From IMG/VR virus record IMGVR_UViG_3300030430_004503, positions 1-40,598 of that record: 40,598 nt of DNA, one strand, 5' to 3'. This stretch comes from a virus. The notes under the pieces were generated by a model. The model was not told the origin of the DNA. It searched no databases and saw only the letters and a list, made by a program, of their open reading frames with translations. Shown piece after piece: positions 17,338 to 26,327 of this stretch. The stretch's first letter is position 1, and every line of letters begins with the position of its first letter. The position numbers and the translations under genes were made by a program.

Positions 17338-19475
17338 TATTTTTTAGGTCTGCCTTGCGAATCAGTAGGCCCTTTAGATTTTAGAGGGTGTCCTTCAGGG
17401 AATAAATCCGTATCGTGCTTTCCACCTTGGAATCTACCAGTTCTCAAAGCAAATAAAAATGAATTCGTTCTGGCAAATGCCCAGCGATCAGCACCACCTT
17501 GGCGTCTGACCCCAGGTCTTACCGAACTTGGATTTGTATTAAAGGCCCCAACACCACGAAGAAATACTTTCTCTAACATTCCTAAAGTCACTCTTTTAGT
17601 TTTGTTATCTCCATATTTTTCGTTATGTTCATCAACTTTATTTTTAAGTGCTTCTTTTACTCTCGCTGAGACTTGTTTTTCTTCAACCTGAATATCAACA
17701 TGTACATCAGTTGCCAATGGTTTTTCTTTTTCTTCTGGCTCTTTTCTGCCCTCAAGTTTTTTTGTAAGTTCAAGAATGACATCTTTCATACCTTGTTCAC
17801 CAAGTTTTGGATTGATAACACCCCATTTCATAAGTGCGACTACACCTGAAACATTTGAAAGATTCGGTTCTTTTTCACCACCTACAAACGCATTACCATC
17901 GTTTACACTGTGTCTTGCAGCCCATGCTTCTCTTTCCTTTATCCATTTCAAAACAGCAGGGCTATCGTCGCCCTCTCTTGCTCTACCCCATAAGTTAAAT
18001 GCTTCATTACCCCTAATGTTTCCGCCAGCTTTCCATATATCTTTTCCTACACTTCCACCATCTTCTTTTACATTTAAAGCAAAGTCGTAATCAAATTGCG
18101 GATAATTGCTATTTCTCAAAGATATTTTTTTATCGTCACCACTTTTTGGAAAATTTGTTGCTTTTATTTCCTTTTTAAACTCGTCATCAAGCTCATCAAA
18201 ATCTTCAAAATCTTTTTCATTATCAGGCGGTGGTAATGGTTCAGACCCCAACGGAAACAAGTTTGCTGAGATATAAAGCTCATTACCACCTTCAACTGGT
18301 GAAAGACCAAGCCTTTCTCTAGCTTCATTTCTGGTAATGATTCCCTGTGCCACAGCATTTGTTACATTTGCATAAATTAATCTTCTCCTTTCAGAAAGAG
18401 CAGGTATGTCATCAATATTAAATTCAAAATCTATATTTTCTCCAAACATTGGTATTAGCCATTCGTTAAGATCAGAAGCAACTTTTCTTAAATATGGAAT
18501 GATTGTTTCTTCATATAAAGCAAGTCTAGCTTCTGCAACATTTGAATAAGTTTGTGAATCAGGAACACCGACAAGTTGGGACGGAACCCCAAAACAGAGT
18601 GCAATATCAGTAGCACTCATGTGTTTTAAATTTATAAAATCCATGTCTTTAGGGCTCAGCCCCATCTCTTTCCAGTCAAAGTCTCCCTCTAAGAGTAGGG
18701 GACGACCTGCATTACTGGCCCCTGAAAATCTATTGTTTAAATCTGTCAAGAGTTGTTGTCTTTGTGTTTCTGTTAAATTTACTGACATTCCAGTTTCGTC
18801 TTGTGGTTTAAATACCACAGCACCACTTGGTCTTGCTCCATTGTTTAATAAATTTACGTTATGTTTACTTGCTAAATTGTGTTGATCAATTTCCATTGCT
18901 GCAGCAGTAAGAGGACTACACCCATAATAATCGTCAAGTGGATTCCAAAGTTTTATATGTTTGACTTCACTAAAACCATTTTCTTGATCAACAGGATAAA
19001 CTTTATCAATTCTGCCATTGACCATATATTCATACGAATCAGGAATATAATTACTTCCACCTTTAATAACTATTCTGTCAGGTCTTAATAAGTGTAATTC
19101 TTTTGGGGCTTGCCCCTCTGCACCTACTTTTAAGATGTAAGCATTTCCTGATAAAAGTAAAAAACCAAATAAGCTGTTGAAAAACTCTGTGTAGGATTGT
19201 TGTGGATTTGGTCTATCTATTAAATTATGTAAATCTGTATTTTCTAAAATTGAATCTTCTGCTTTTATTCTGTAAGGCACAGCACTTGCACCCTTTGAGA
19301 TTTCATTCACACAACGATATACGATGGCATTTTTCATATATCCTTCTTTTGCTAAATCTTGGTACTTGTACATTTTTTCTTGTGTACCAACATTGAAGTA
19401 ACCCATAACTGAGCCTTTTTGTTTTTTTTCAGTATTCAGACCGAATACTTTTTTTATGTCATCAAATATAGCCAT
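17337..19475 (-). CDS. Portal protein (HK97 type) with a 280-residue C-terminal extension
   Basis: 712 residues; HK97 portals are near 420. Residues 1-410 are a normal portal (YRCVNEISKGASAVPYRI, LIDRPNPQQSYTEFFNSLFG, GVPSQLVGVPDSQTYSNVAEA, NEARERLGLSPVEGGNELY). From about 430 there is an extra region: a helical-acidic part with GGNIRGNEAFNLWGRAREGD and AVLKWIKEREAWAARH, a linker rich in Lys/Glu, then VTLGMLEKVFLRGVGAF and WAFARTNSFLFALRTGRFQG, a module also present as a free-standing or fused protein in many phages. The extra part is probably internal head protein fused to the portal. Confidence 0.92.
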   Translation of the reverse strand: MAIFDDIKKVFGLNTEKKQKGSVMGYFNVGTQEKMYKYQDLAKEGYMKNAIVYRCVNEISKGASAVPYRIKAEDSILENTDLHNLIDRPNPQQSYTEFFNSLFGFLLLSGNAYILKVGAEGQAPKELHLLRPDRIVIKGGSNYIPDSYEYMVNGRIDKVYPVDQENGFSEVKHIKLWNPLDDYYGCSPLTAAAMEIDQHNLASKHNVNLLNNGARPSGAVVFKPQDETGMSVNLTETQRQQLLTDLNNRFSGASNAGRPLLLEGDFDWKEMGLSPKDMDFINLKHMSATDIALCFGVPSQLVGVPDSQTYSNVAEARLALYEETIIPYLRKVASDLNEWLIPMFGENIDFEFNIDDIPALSERRRLIYANVTNAVAQGIITRNEARERLGLSPVEGGNELYISANLFPLGSEPLPPPDNEKDFEDFDELDDEFKKEIKATNFPKSGDDKKISLRNSNYPQFDYDFALNVKEDGGSVGKDIWKAGGNIRGNEAFNLWGRAREGDDSPAVLKWIKEREAWAARHSVNDGNAFVGGEKEPNLSNVSGVVALMKWGVINPKLGEQGMKDVILELTKKLEGRKEPEEKEKPLATDVHVDIQVEEKQVSARVKEALKNKVDEHNEKYGDNKTKRVTLGMLEKVFLRGVGAFNTNPSSVRPGVRRQGGADRWAFARTNSFLFALRTGRFQGGKHDTDLFPEGHPLKSKGPTDSQGRPKK

Positions 19476-20779
19476 TAACTTATTCTCCAGTTTACATTAC
19501 CTGATGATTTACTCAACTCGCTTAGACCCCAAACCAGTGCATCTAATCTATCAGGACTATTTTGTTTATCGCCTGTATATGAACACATCTGTGATTCTAA
19601 TTCTGAGAAAGTTCCCATATGAAATACTTTGCTTTGTTCATAAAGTGCAGAGATTGGTTCTGCCCTTACTATTTTACCCCTCGTTGCTCTTACTGATCTA
19701 AAAGGTATAGTTGCATCATGACTTCTAATTAGTCTTTCCACAAGGTCTCCGCCATTATTAACTTCAGCTACAATACGATCAGCTTGCCAATCATAAAAAG
19801 CATTAATTGCTATTCTAGCCCATTTATCAGCAGAATGCCTACCTGACAAATCTTCTAACACATAATAATAATTATTAAAATCTTTACCAACTACAATAAT
19901 ACCTGTTTCATCACTATTTTCATTTGCAGTTACAGCAGGGTCAATTGCAATAATTATTTGTTTTAATTCTCTTTCTTCGTTTGCATTTAACCTTGTTTTT
20001 TCAATCATTTTATGGGTCCATAAAGCGCCTTCAACATCTTCTAATATTTCAGCAAAAAGTTCTTGTCGTCCTAATGCTGTACCCTCATACCTTTCTTTTA
20101 ACATCTCTAGTGCTGTACCAGCTAAATTTTCTTCGTTTTCAAAAGTGTTGCCCTGTGTTGTAAAAACATCTTTTCTTGTTACAAGTTGTTTTATTAGGTT
20201 CGTGGGTTTTGGTGTTGTCGTAATTACACACTGTGGTTTAGCACCTAAACGAAGCCCAAACATAAGTTGGTCAAATGCTTCAGGGTAACGCCAAGCTGCA
20301 AGTTCATCACACCAAGCCCTGTGAAATTGTGGTCCTCTTAACCTATCAGGATTAATTGCTGCATATCCAATTATTTTAGAACCATTGGATAAAGTAATTT
20401 CTTCACCTCTATAACTTGAATAACCTGAGACATCTTTTGCAAAACACTCTTCTGGAATGATGGACATAAGGCCAGAGGGGCCGTTAAAACAAACCCTTCG
20501 TAAATCACCATGTGTTGGTGCTACAACTGCACAAATAGAATTAGGGTTTCTTAGAGCAAATAAAGCTATATCTTGTGCCCCTGTTCTAGTTTTGCCCCAA
20601 CCACGACCTGCTAAAATAAGCCATATAGGAAAATATTCACTTGGTCCAAGCTGTTTGGGTCTTGCTGTATTTAACCAATCAGTGTAAAGCTGAACTGCTT
20701 TCTGATCTGCGCTGTTCTGCAACTGTGTCAAGCAATTCCATAGCTCTTCTGAAGGTTTCTGTATTTCCGATTTCGGCAT
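19475..20779 (-). CDS. Terminase large subunit
   Basis: 434 residues. Walker A is GRGWGKTRTGA (58-68), Walker B with the catalytic pair is AWCDELAAW (DE at 158-159), coupling motif TTTPKPTNL follows, and the RNase H-like nuclease part has AIDPAVTANENSDETG, EVNNGGDLV and DRLDALVWGL with the needed Asp residues. It cuts and pumps DNA into the prohead. The start ATG lies 101 nt inside the small terminase frame and has no strong ribosome site, so coupling to the upstream gene is likely. Confidence 0.95.
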   Translation of the reverse strand: MPKSEIQKPSEELWNCLTQLQNSADQKAVQLYTDWLNTARPKQLGPSEYFPIWLILAGRGWGKTRTGAQDIALFALRNPNSICAVVAPTHGDLRRVCFNGPSGLMSIIPEECFAKDVSGYSSYRGEEITLSNGSKIIGYAAINPDRLRGPQFHRAWCDELAAWRYPEAFDQLMFGLRLGAKPQCVITTTPKPTNLIKQLVTRKDVFTTQGNTFENEENLAGTALEMLKERYEGTALGRQELFAEILEDVEGALWTHKMIEKTRLNANEERELKQIIIAIDPAVTANENSDETGIIVVGKDFNNYYYVLEDLSGRHSADKWARIAINAFYDWQADRIVAEVNNGGDLVERLIRSHDATIPFRSVRATRGKIVRAEPISALYEQSKVFHMGTFSELESQMCSYTGDKQNSPDRLDALVWGLSELSKSSGNVNWRIS

Positions 20780-21248
20780 TGATACTTATATTTTCAGTTG
20801 ATTCTCCAAGTGCAACTTTTGAGATTTTCTGTGCTGTTAAAGCAACATTCGCTAATGAATTTAATTGGTGTGGTTGTATTCCTGTTTTGCCATTTTGAAC
20901 ATCTAACATATTTTTCTGTAGTGCTTGACCAACACTTGTGAGAAAAGTTTGTGCCAAAGCTATACTGTTGCTGTCTATTTTTTTTGCAACTTGTTGTAAA
21001 TTTTTAATTCTTTCTTCATCTAATTTTGCTTGAAACTTATTTTGAAACAAATTTTTTTGTTCTTTCCAATCTTCTTTTTTTGATACTCTGTATAAAGTTG
21101 ATTTTGGGACATTATATTTTTTTATCAAATCCTCTAAAGATGGCATTTCTTTTAGGCCTTTTTCACCATCTATACCTTGAACAAAATCGTTACGAATTTT
21201 CTGTTTCAAAGTTTCTGTCAATTTTTTTGTTTGTCTTTTTTTATCCAT
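20679..21248 (-). CDS. Terminase small subunit (HTH)
   Basis: 189 residues. A helix-turn-helix lies at about 35-60 (LEDLIKKYNVPKSTLYRVSKK), preceded by a basic head, and the rest is helical with a Gln/Leu pattern suited to oligomer formation. First gene of the leftward late arm and directly before the large terminase, which fits a DNA-recognising small subunit. 101-nt overlap with the next gene is large. Confidence 0.75.
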   Translation of the reverse strand: MDKKRQTKKLTETLKQKIRNDFVQGIDGEKGLKEMPSLEDLIKKYNVPKSTLYRVSKKEDWKEQKNLFQNKFQAKLDEERIKNLQQVAKKIDSNSIALAQTFLTSVGQALQKNMLDVQNGKTGIQPHQLNSLANVALTAQKISKVALGESTENISINAEIGNTETFRRAMELLDTVAEQRRSESSSALH

Positions 21249-21271
21249 TTTTTCTCATTATTTCTTACAGC

Positions 21272-21287
21272 AAATAATATTCCAAAA
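21272..21287. promoter_or_regulatory. Degenerate copy of the repeated promoter element
   Basis: AAATAATATTCCAAAA differs from the first part of the 26-bp repeat (AAATAAATATTCCAAAA) by one missing A. It covers the -10 and part of the spacer of the leftward late promoter, so a protein bound here would block that promoter. Confidence 0.5.
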
Positions 21288-21302
21288 CTAAATATATGAC
21301 AA
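21274..21302 (-). promoter_or_regulatory. Leftward promoter for the late/packaging arm
   Basis: On the minus strand TTGTCA (21302-21297), a 17-nt spacer, then TATTAT (21279-21274), 26 nt before the small terminase start. Close to the sigma70 consensus with ideal spacing. No start site evidence beyond sequence. Confidence 0.65.
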
Positions 21303-21308
21303 CATTAA

Positions 21309-21334
21309 AAATAAATATTCCAAAAAGGGTTTAC
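21309..21334 (+). repeat. 26-bp repeated promoter element, copy 1
   Basis: Exact 26-bp match to 29961-29986, ending in AAAAAGGGTTTAC. In both places the end of the element forms the -35 of a rightward promoter. The core ATTCC-N5-GGG is also present with a different middle at 27152-27164. Confidence 0.85.
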
Positions 21335-21358
21335 TTATTTATGGATATTATTTAATAT
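21330..21358 (+). promoter_or_regulatory. Rightward early promoter
   Basis: TTTACT (21330-21335), 17-nt spacer, TAATAT (21353-21358), then a leader with TAAGGAG before the first early gene at 21386. Faces away from the late promoter. Confidence 0.7.
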
Positions 21359-21385
21359 ATTTCTAAGTTTGATAAGGAGAAAAAA

Positions 21386-21622
21386 ATGAGAACTTTTAAA
21401 GAAGCTGTAAAGCTATACCAACAGAAACAACCAGAAGATTGGTCATTTATACCAAGTGAAGAGTTTTCTTCTGAAAGATGTGGTGGTTGGTTAATTCGTG
21501 ATGCCAATGATATGTATATTGGTTGGGTAGGAAATAAGGGTGATACCTCTTATGCTTCATATGCCTTAACTACAACTGATACTGCCTTTGATGATAAAGG
21601 TAATGTGTTAAGGAAAAAATAA
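21386..21622 (+). CDS. Hypothetical early protein
   Basis: 78 residues, first gene of the rightward arm, with a strong ribosome site (AAGGAGAAAAAA). Contains GGWLIRDANDMYIGWVGNKGD, which looks like a small beta sheet, and no known motif. First-expressed small phage proteins often act on host functions, but nothing here shows it. Confidence 0.6.
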   Translation: MRTFKEAVKLYQQKQPEDWSFIPSEEFSSERCGGWLIRDANDMYIGWVGNKGDTSYASYALTTTDTAFDDKGNVLRKK

Positions 21623-21981
21623 TGAAAAAAGAAATATATACTGACTATGTAATTTGTCTTGATAATTCAGATAATATTATTAAGGAATATTCTAATTATG
21701 CTGAGATGCTTATTCATCTCTTCCAACTTCATTCTGAAAACCCAAAAGCTGACTATTTTGTTAGATGGTATAAATATCAGAAAACTTCTTATACAAAAGA
21801 AGAAATTAGAAAAGCTGGATATTGTGTAGAGGGTGAGGAAGAATCTTATGATGGACAACCAGTTTGGGGACAATATCCTCGTATGGAAGAAAGAGTTTTT
21901 GAATTAGAGAAAGGTACTTACGAACTAGACATTTTAGGTAAGTATCAAAACAAATATGCTAAACATTTTTCAGTAGTGTGA
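21622..21981 (+). CDS. Hypothetical early protein
   Basis: 119 residues; ATG shares its first base with the stop of the preceding gene. Acidic, with many Tyr and Trp (KADYFVRWYKYQKTSY, YDGQPVWGQYPRMEERVFEL). No family recognised, no membrane span. Part of the early operon. Confidence 0.55.
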   Translation: MKKEIYTDYVICLDNSDNIIKEYSNYAEMLIHLFQLHSENPKADYFVRWYKYQKTSYTKEEIRKAGYCVEGEEESYDGQPVWGQYPRMEERVFELEKGTYELDILGKYQNKYAKHFSVV

Positions 21982-21989
21982 TATGAATA

Positions 21990-22586
21990 ATGAGTATTGA
22001 GTTACTAAACAAAGCCTTAAAGGTTCAAAATCTTAGTCCAACAAAGAAATTAATATTGTTGATACTTGCTAATTATGCTGATGAAAATGGAAGTTGTTAT
22101 CCAAGTCATCAACATTTAGCAAATCTTTGTGGATTACAAACTACAAAAAGCATTAAATCAGCTATCAAAGAATTTGAATCTTTGGGGTTTTTAGTTAAAA
22201 AAAATAGAAAACTTAAAAACGGTGGTAACACTTCTAATAGATATATTCTAAATTTTGACGGAAATAACCCTAAGGTCTTAGAGGAACCAAGGGTGGTGTC
22301 CAAGAAGAACCACAATACTAAAGAAGATACAAAAGAAATATATATGACTAATTTTGAAATATTTTGGAATTTATATCCAAGAAAAGTTTCAAAGAAAACA
22401 AGTTTATCTATATTTTTAAAGATTGATCTAAAAGAATTTGATGATATTTTGAAAGGTGTGAGAAATTTAATAAATACTAATACAGAAATAAAATATATAC
22501 CTCACCCATCAACTTGGTTAAATCAAGAAAGGTGGAAAGATGAGCTTGAAATTGAAAATAAAAATTTGAATAATCTAGCTGGATAA
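21990..22586 (+). CDS. Replication initiator-like winged-helix protein (O-like)
   Basis: 198 residues. The N-terminal half is a winged helix of the HTH_36 kind (LSPTKKLILLILANYADENG, CYPSHQHLANLCGLQTTKSI, EFESLGFLVKKNRK); the C-terminal half has FEIFWNLYPRKVSKKTSLSI and YIPHPSTWLNQERWKDEL, common at the end of phage replication proteins of the lambda O/DnaT-like type. Position before the primase-helicase fits origin recognition. I did not find clear iterons. Confidence 0.75.
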   Translation: MSIELLNKALKVQNLSPTKKLILLILANYADENGSCYPSHQHLANLCGLQTTKSIKSAIKEFESLGFLVKKNRKLKNGGNTSNRYILNFDGNNPKVLEEPRVVSKKNHNTKEDTKEIYMTNFEIFWNLYPRKVSKKTSLSIFLKIDLKEFDDILKGVRNLINTNTEIKYIPHPSTWLNQERWKDELEIENKNLNNLAG

Positions 22587-22598
22587 AAAAGGAGAAAA

Positions 22599-22925
22599 AT
22601 GAAATTAATTACAAAAAATATTAAAACACTTTTAGAAAAAAATATGTCTTTACCAGAGATGGAAAGAAAACCGTATTTGAAATTATTTAATGCTTATGGA
22701 CAAGGTACATGGCTTTTAAGTGAGATTGATGAAAATAATACTTTTTTTGGTTTATGTGATCTTGGCTTTGGTACACCTGAACTTGGATATGTAACCTTAG
22801 AAGAATTAGAAGCACAAAAGGTTGGTAATTTAAATATGATTGAAAGAGATATGTATTTTTTGCCTGAATACACACTTTCTGAATATGCAGAAAGGGCATA
22901 TAAAGATGGATTTATAAATGCTTGA
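22599..22925 (+). CDS. DUF2958 family protein
   Basis: 108 residues. The sequence order KLFNAYGQGTWLLSEID, FFGLCDLGFGTPELGYVTLEEL, IERDMYF and SEYAERA is the DUF2958 pattern, seen in many plasmids and phages but without known function. Good ribosome site (AAAGGAG). Overlaps the primase-helicase start by 8 nt. Confidence 0.8.
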   Translation: MKLITKNIKTLLEKNMSLPEMERKPYLKLFNAYGQGTWLLSEIDENNTFFGLCDLGFGTPELGYVTLEELEAQKVGNLNMIERDMYFLPEYTLSEYAERAYKDGFINA

Positions 22926-24600
22926 TCTTTCAGATGTAAATATAAAATTAAAACATTACCAAGATGGGACACAAAAAACTAAATGTCCACAGTGCCAACC
23001 ACCGCACAAGATGTCAGACGACCCTTTATCAGTCACAATAGAAAACAATCAGTCTAAAGCTGTTTGGAAGTGCCACCATTGCGATTGGACTGGGTACAAG
23101 TTTGCTGAAAATACTAACTGGTACCCTCAGAAAAAAAATTCTAATACAGAATATGAAAAACCAGTAATACATAATAAAACTTACGAAGATTTTATATATA
23201 GCTTTTTAAAAAAAAGAGGAATATCAATAACAACTGCCAAAGATTTTAAGATATTTTCTGATGGTGACTGGATTGGTTTTCCTTACTTTGATGAAAAATC
23301 AGAAATAGCTAATATAAAATTTAGAACAGTTGATAAAAAATTTAGACAAAAAGCAAATACCAGACCTTTATTTTACAACTACGATAATGTTAGAAACAAA
23401 GATATGGTTTTTATATGTGAGGGTGAAATTGATGTTTTAAGTTTAGCAGAATGCGGATTTAATAATGCAACCACTCTTGCGAATGGTGCACCAAAAGAAG
23501 CTAAATTTAATAAAGATGATGCAAGATTTAAAGCACTCACAGAATCACCTTTATCTGCAACAAAAATTGTGCTATTTACTGATAATGACAGTAGCGGTCA
23601 TGCTTTACATAAAGAACTTTTGCACAGATACGGTAAAGACAAATGTTGGTTTGTAAATATGCCACAAGGCTGTAAAGATGCAAATGAGATTCTCGTAAAA
23701 CATGGTAAAGAATTTTTAAAAAATATTCTTAAAAATCCAATACCTTATCCAGTAGAGGGATTATATCGTGCTTCAGATTACTCTTTACAGGTTCAAGAAT
23801 TATATGATGGAAATTATGTAAAGCCTTTAGAAATAGGAATACAAGGTCTTGATGATATTCTAAAAATATTGCCCTCAACATTTCATACCATTACTGGAAT
23901 ACCAAACCATGGAAAATCTTTATTCCTTGATCAAATACTATTAAGTATTGCAGAAAATCACAATTGGAAATTTGCTGTTTTTTCACCAGAACATTCAACA
24001 CAAATGCATATAAGAAGATTAGTGCAAATGTATAAGGGTAAAAACTTTGATGAAAATTTTGAAAATCGTATGACAAAAGCAGAGCTTGAAGAAGCAATGG
24101 ATTTTATAAATAAACATTTCTTTTTTATAGAAACAAGAAACAGTGTACCTGATATAAATACTATTTTAGGAATTGCAAAATCAGCAATACTAAAACACGG
24201 AATTAATGGTGTAATTATTGACCCTTACAATGAAGTTGATGCATCAAGAATCGGCAACAAAAGAGAAGATGAGCATATCAGAGATTTTATTTCTTTGTGT
24301 AAAAGGTTTGCAAGAGTACATGAAATAGTTTTTTGGTGTGTCGCACACCCAACAAAATTACCAAAATCAACAGATGGTGGCTATGCACCACCGACAGCTT
24401 ATGATATTTCAGGTGCAAGTCATTGGCATAATCAATCTGATGTAGTAATGACAGTGCATAGAGATTTTGATGATAATTCAACAAGAGTAATAACAAGAAA
24501 AATAAGAGAACAAGATCATTACGGTAAAATTGGTGAAGTAAAATTTATATACGATTTTAATACAAGAAGATTTGTACAGCATACTGTAGAAAATTGGTAA
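22918..24600 (+). CDS. Primase-helicase (T7 gp4-like)
   Basis: 560 residues. An N-terminal zinc ribbon has C23, C26, C52 and C55 (CPQC, CHHC). The TOPRIM part spans about 150-270 (FICEGEIDVLSLAECG; LFTDNDSSGH; CKDANEIL). The RecA-like helicase starts near 300, with Walker A GIPNHGKS (about 325-332), FSPEHS, a Walker B VIIDPYNEVD and VAHPTKLP. It should unwind and prime phage DNA; no polymerase gene is present, so host polymerase must be used. It stops one base before the end of the convergent SDR gene. Confidence 0.92.
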   Translation: MLDLSDVNIKLKHYQDGTQKTKCPQCQPPHKMSDDPLSVTIENNQSKAVWKCHHCDWTGYKFAENTNWYPQKKNSNTEYEKPVIHNKTYEDFIYSFLKKRGISITTAKDFKIFSDGDWIGFPYFDEKSEIANIKFRTVDKKFRQKANTRPLFYNYDNVRNKDMVFICEGEIDVLSLAECGFNNATTLANGAPKEAKFNKDDARFKALTESPLSATKIVLFTDNDSSGHALHKELLHRYGKDKCWFVNMPQGCKDANEILVKHGKEFLKNILKNPIPYPVEGLYRASDYSLQVQELYDGNYVKPLEIGIQGLDDILKILPSTFHTITGIPNHGKSLFLDQILLSIAENHNWKFAVFSPEHSTQMHIRRLVQMYKGKNFDENFENRMTKAELEEAMDFINKHFFFIETRNSVPDINTILGIAKSAILKHGINGVIIDPYNEVDASRIGNKREDEHIRDFISLCKRFARVHEIVFWCVAHPTKLPKSTDGGYAPPTAYDISGASHWHNQSDVVMTVHRDFDDNSTRVITRKIREQDHYGKIGEVKFIYDFNTRRFVQHTVENW

Positions 24601-24601
24601 C

Positions 24602-25477
24602 TTAAAAATCTTTTAAATAATCACCTAAAAAATACTTAGATCGCCAACCAAGAGATTCTGTCTTATCGCTAATAACAGGTGCAGTTTGTCTGTTTCCTTT
24701 TTTCGCCTTTGTAAATTTATAGTCCATATTTAACATTTCCGCAATTTCTAAAATGCTGAATGATTCTTTAGAGCCAATGCCAAAACCATCTCCTTTACCT
24801 TTTAAGGCAATATAATGCAGACCGCTTATTATATCTTTTATATGTGTAAAATTTCTTCTTTGTGTGCCCGGTTTTGTAATAGGTAATTTTTTACAACCAA
24901 TTTTTTTTAATTCAATAAATTTAGCAATAACTGTAGCATATTTACCATTTTTTATTTCTCTTTCACCATAAACATTATAAAAATAAGAAATTGCAAAATC
25001 TAAATTGAACCAATCACAATAAGTTTTTACCAGTTCTGTATTTGCACTTTTTGTAAAAGCATAGGGGCTAGTATATTTAGCTGAACCATCGTCACCAAAT
25101 TTTGTACTTGAACCTGCATAAATTAATTTGGCATTATGTTTTTTAACAAATTTAAGAACTTCATATATAGAATTCCAATTGTATTGAAACACTTTATCAA
25201 TATCATCAAAACTTTGCTCAACCCTTGAATATTCCCCAAGGTGAAAAACTAAATCAAAATTAAATAAATAGTGTTTAAAAATATCATTTATTTCTATGGT
25301 TTCGCCACGATAGAAATGACAAAGATTGCTTAGATTTTCTTTTGAGCTTGTAAAATTATTATCTAAACAGTAAACATCATTTTCAAGAACCAATGAATCA
25401 ATTAAATGACTACCAACAAAGCCACAACCACCTGTAACTAAAATTTTTTTATTTTTTAATTTTAAGTTGCATTCCAT
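24602..25477 (-). CDS. NAD-dependent sugar-nucleotide epimerase/dehydratase (extended SDR)
   Basis: 291 residues from ATG 25477; a GTG at 25492 is possible. Rossmann motif KKILVTGGCGFVGSHLIDSL, D in VYCLDNNFT, AGSST, and the catalytic SPYAFTKS (YxxxK) are in order, and NFTHIKDIISGLHYI is the usual substrate-part motif. This is the UDP-glucose 4-epimerase/GDP-mannose dehydratase class; substrate cannot be read. Next to the glycosyltransferase it probably supplies its sugar donor. Minus strand inside a plus-strand operon. Confidence 0.87.
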   Translation of the reverse strand: MECNLKLKNKKILVTGGCGFVGSHLIDSLVLENDVYCLDNNFTSSKENLSNLCHFYRGETIEINDIFKHYLFNFDLVFHLGEYSRVEQSFDDIDKVFQYNWNSIYEVLKFVKKHNAKLIYAGSSTKFGDDGSAKYTSPYAFTKSANTELVKTYCDWFNLDFAISYFYNVYGEREIKNGKYATVIAKFIELKKIGCKKLPITKPGTQRRNFTHIKDIISGLHYIALKGKGDGFGIGSKESFSILEIAEMLNMDYKFTKAKKGNRQTAPVISDKTESLGWRSKYFLGDYLKDF

Positions 25478-26327
25478 AATTATTTGGTTCACCTTTAGGT
25501 TGCCAATCTTTTTTTCTGACCAACTTATTTTTTTTCATAAAAGGTTTGTAATCGCAGTGATGGTGCCATCTTTTATATTTAAAACTCAATTTACAAACAT
25601 CACCATGTGTATCAACCATCATTTGGCTTTTTGCCAATGTGCCATCTTTATAAAGCTGATCAGTATTTCCACCTTTCATAACTTGAGTTGTAACCTTATC
25701 TTGAAGCAATGCATTGAATAAAACAGTACACCAACCCTTTTTAAGCATATCTAAAGAAAGAATTGTGTCTTCATTATATCTGCCCCTCCATCTAAAAGGC
25801 ACATCAGTTCTTATTAAATTACAGCTGTATATTCTTGAGTTTACTGTAATTGGTGGTTTTGTAACTCGTGATGGAAAAAAATAATCGTAATGTGGACCAG
25901 CCATTGCTACATTTTCATACCTTGCACAAAAGTCTTCAATAATTCTTAAAGGTGCTCCATTCGCAACCCTTATTTTTCTATTTTTATGCATTCTTCTAAA
26001 ACCCATAATATTGTCGTCCATTATCCAATGCCATTTATGCCCCTCTTTTTCTGCAGTGTCCCAAATAAAGTTCCTTGCAGGGCCACTTCCTGTAGTCTTA
26101 GACTGTCCTAAATCGTCGCAGAGGTCGTATTTTTCTTTATACGACATATCTAGTTTAATAAGTTTTTTCTCGTCTCCTACCTCGTTTAAATAGTTATCAT
26201 ATTCGTCAGGCTCAACAACAAGTCTGTAAGGAATGCCTAAGCTGTCCCACCATTTGCTTGTTAATCTTGATTCCCACCTACCCTTGCTTGGTATAAATAT
26301 CGGATATTGAGGGTCAGTCTGATTCAT
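25449..26327 (-). CDS. TAGT-type glycosyltransferase (TET-associated family)
   Basis: 292 residues. YPIFIPSKGRWESRLTSKWW, YRLVVEPDEYDNYL, SGPARNFIWD and HKWHWIMDDNIMGFRRMH fit the TAGT family, GT-A-like enzymes described in phages where they glycosylate hydroxylated or hydroxymethylated DNA bases. DDN is the likely metal/nucleotide-sugar site. No TET/JBP oxygenase, hydroxymethylase or DNA methyltransferase was found in the window, so the acceptor is unknown. Overlaps the ParB-domain gene by 14 nt and the SDR gene by 29 nt, so one operon. Confidence 0.82.
   Translation of the reverse strand: MNQTDPQYPIFIPSKGRWESRLTSKWWDSLGIPYRLVVEPDEYDNYLNEVGDEKKLIKLDMSYKEKYDLCDDLGQSKTTGSGPARNFIWDTAEKEGHKWHWIMDDNIMGFRRMHKNRKIRVANGAPLRIIEDFCARYENVAMAGPHYDYFFPSRVTKPPITVNSRIYSCNLIRTDVPFRWRGRYNEDTILSLDMLKKGWCTVLFNALLQDKVTTQVMKGGNTDQLYKDGTLAKSQMMVDTHGDVCKLSFKYKRWHHHCDYKPFMKKNKLVRKKDWQPKGEPNNYGMQLKIKK

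Noticed and set aside
17266-18090. Plus-strand frames of 104-141 codons opposite the portal and head genes
   Set aside because: Antisense to well-supported portal and Mu F-like genes; no ribosome site and no protein-like pattern.
21249-21385. Divergent region considered as attachment site or lysogeny switch
   Set aside because: No integrase, excisionase or CI-length repressor in the window; the sequence is fully explained by two promoters and the repeated element.
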